Assembly (NCBI GenBank): GCA_017654935.2
Contig: CM065706.1
Span: 8,423,188 to 8,487,187, forward strand
Direction: 5' to 3'
DNA length: 64,000 nucleotides
From: Phymorhynchus buccinoides
Lineage: Eukaryota; Mollusca; Gastropoda; Neogastropoda; Raphitomidae
Positions within the stretch are counted from its first letter, which is position 1. Each line of letters opens with the position of its first letter. The notes beneath the pieces were generated by a model. It was not told the DNA's origin and did not search any database. It saw only the letters and a program-made list of their open reading frames with translations. Shown piece after piece: positions 63,045 through 64,000 of the stretch. Both the position numbers and the translations under genes were made by a program.

Positions 63045-63760
63045 CACACTCCCAATAGGAATTGTTCGGAAATAATTAACCCTTTCGCCGCCAAAGTCGC
63101 ATTTTAGCACGACAGTGATTTAAGAGCTATGTCACTACAAGGCACCAAATTGGGGTCTATTATTCAAAGACCCTATTGCCTTAGTTTTGGGAAGTAAGGA
63201 TAGACCTTATTTTATATGTGTCACAGAAGAATTGCAGATGGATTTTATTCTCTACCCAGGTAGATTTAATGGACATTTTTGGCTGAAATATGGCTGGCGG
63301 TGAAAGGGCTAAGGGGAGTAATTTCATGGTGTGTGGGAGTGATCTTGCCTAATTCAATCGGTCAAACAGGGGAAGTCACTCTACCATCAGCTCTCGTAGC
63401 CTATCGACTCGTGTGTTTGAGCAGACATACGGCACTTAGAACACCGTGCGTCATTCTAAAAAATTCTGTCATTTACATTTTTACGTCACATTTTGCAAGC
63501 TTTATCAGTTTGTGGCCACTGGCCACCCCTAATATTTCAAAAAAAAAATGTTTGCAAGTCGCTGATTCGCATCCTGCGGTTTCAAGCTTTGACGCCATTG
63601 TTGCATTGTTGTCATGGTATTTGACCGAGTAATGGAGGTAAACAACTGTAATTTTCACGAAGTGCTATCCCCTATTTTTTCCGAAAATCGTCTATTGTTC
63701 CCCTCCCCCCCCCTGAAGTCGGAGTGTGGCTGCCAACGTGGCGCGCGGGGTAAAAGCAAA
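63045..63760 (-). repeat. Dispersed repeat X carrying a TTAA-MITE
   Basis: Reverse-oriented relative of 45063-45495, interrupted by the MITE at 63076-63312. The far end also shares CCACACTCCGACYTC with 44100-44120, beyond the foldback that interrupts the first copy. Confidence 0.75.
63076..63312 (-). mobile_element. TTAA-target MITE with paralogous empty site
   Basis: Inverted copy of the family, between TTAA (63076-63079) and CTAA (63309-63312). The flanking repeat has an uninterrupted relative whose empty site is the single TTAA at 45463-45466, which shows directly that TTAA is the duplicated target. Confidence 0.9.
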
Positions 63761-63788
63761 GATATTCTAAAAGGGTAAGATGGATTAC

Positions 63789-63967
63789 TTAAGAACTCGG
63801 CGAACCGGGCTGATAGTTATCGTTAGTGGGGCCAGTACAATTTCACATTGCAGGCTATCCAAAAACTCAGACTGGAACTTGAAAGGAGAATTCAACTGGC
63901 CTATCGATGTGTAAAATGTGTACTGTTTCAAAGGGACATAACCAGTGTTTCTATCCTCACTACTCAT
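63789..63967 (-). CDS. Candidate upstream exon (possible first exon)
   Basis: A minus-strand frame from ATG at 63967 reads MSSEDRNTGYVPLKQYTF and later LAPLTITISPVRRVL. A weak donor (TTAA then GTAATC) at 63789 would leave two bases that combine with the first base of the exon at 62613-62769, so the phases match. Without splicing it stops at 63785. It lies outside the dispersed repeat that ends near 63760. The link is tentative: a phase match occurs one time in three by chance. Confidence 0.25.
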
Positions 63968-64000
63968 ATAGGGAAAAGAGACCGGATGCTTGCTTATCTT

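Overview
The window looks like non-genic DNA from a repeat-rich metazoan nuclear genome. It holds many microsatellites, (TTAGGG)-like tracts, decayed non-LTR retrotransposons with (ATT)n, (CTT)n or (CCTTGAA)n tails, a tRNA-derived SINE, Tc1/mariner and TTAA-target MITEs, and spliceosomal intron signals. The overall style suggests an invertebrate, possibly a marine mollusc; this is an inference, because no single-copy marker gene is visible. I found no rRNA, tRNA gene, operon or CRISPR array.

Layout. (1) Positions 1-13722 and 22239-36355 are two near-identical copies of one ~14 kb segment. Copy A starts at the first base of the window and stops at a gap of exactly 500 N (13723-14222), so it may be a misplaced allelic contig and not a true duplication. 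Each copy carries, in order: a small Ser/Thr-run ORF, several nested miniature transposons, and a ~9.5 kb CpG-rich satellite interrupted by two LINE 3' ends, one of which has been hit by a Tc1-like element. (2) 14223-22238 is lower-complexity DNA: GT-rich tracts, a pogo-like MITE array and a 70/79-bp minisatellite. (3) 36356-51000 is a mosaic of foldback (long inverted repeat) elements, (GA)n tracts, a 239-bp C tract and LINE fragments. (4) 51000-59440 holds two large but broken minus-strand non-LTR retrotransposons. (5) 59440-64000 holds trinucleotide tracts, a hairpin minisatellite, a SINE and three phase-compatible exon-like segments on the minus strand, which are the best candidates for a host gene.

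The most distinctive structure is the satellite. A palindromic core (GTAACG-GT-CGTTAC) recurs at only two main pitches, 21 bp and 74 bp, close to 2 and 7 turns of B-DNA, so every core would face the same side of the helix. Its long ORFs (VVTQRVT-like or NGRYTTR-like peptides) are by-products of a 21-bp unit that is a multiple of three, not genes.

The two copies of the segment, and pairs of repeats elsewhere, supply several filled/empty insertion sites that show how the mobile families behave: a TTAA-target MITE, a LINE in the satellite, a Tc1 in a LINE, and an RT fragment in a foldback.
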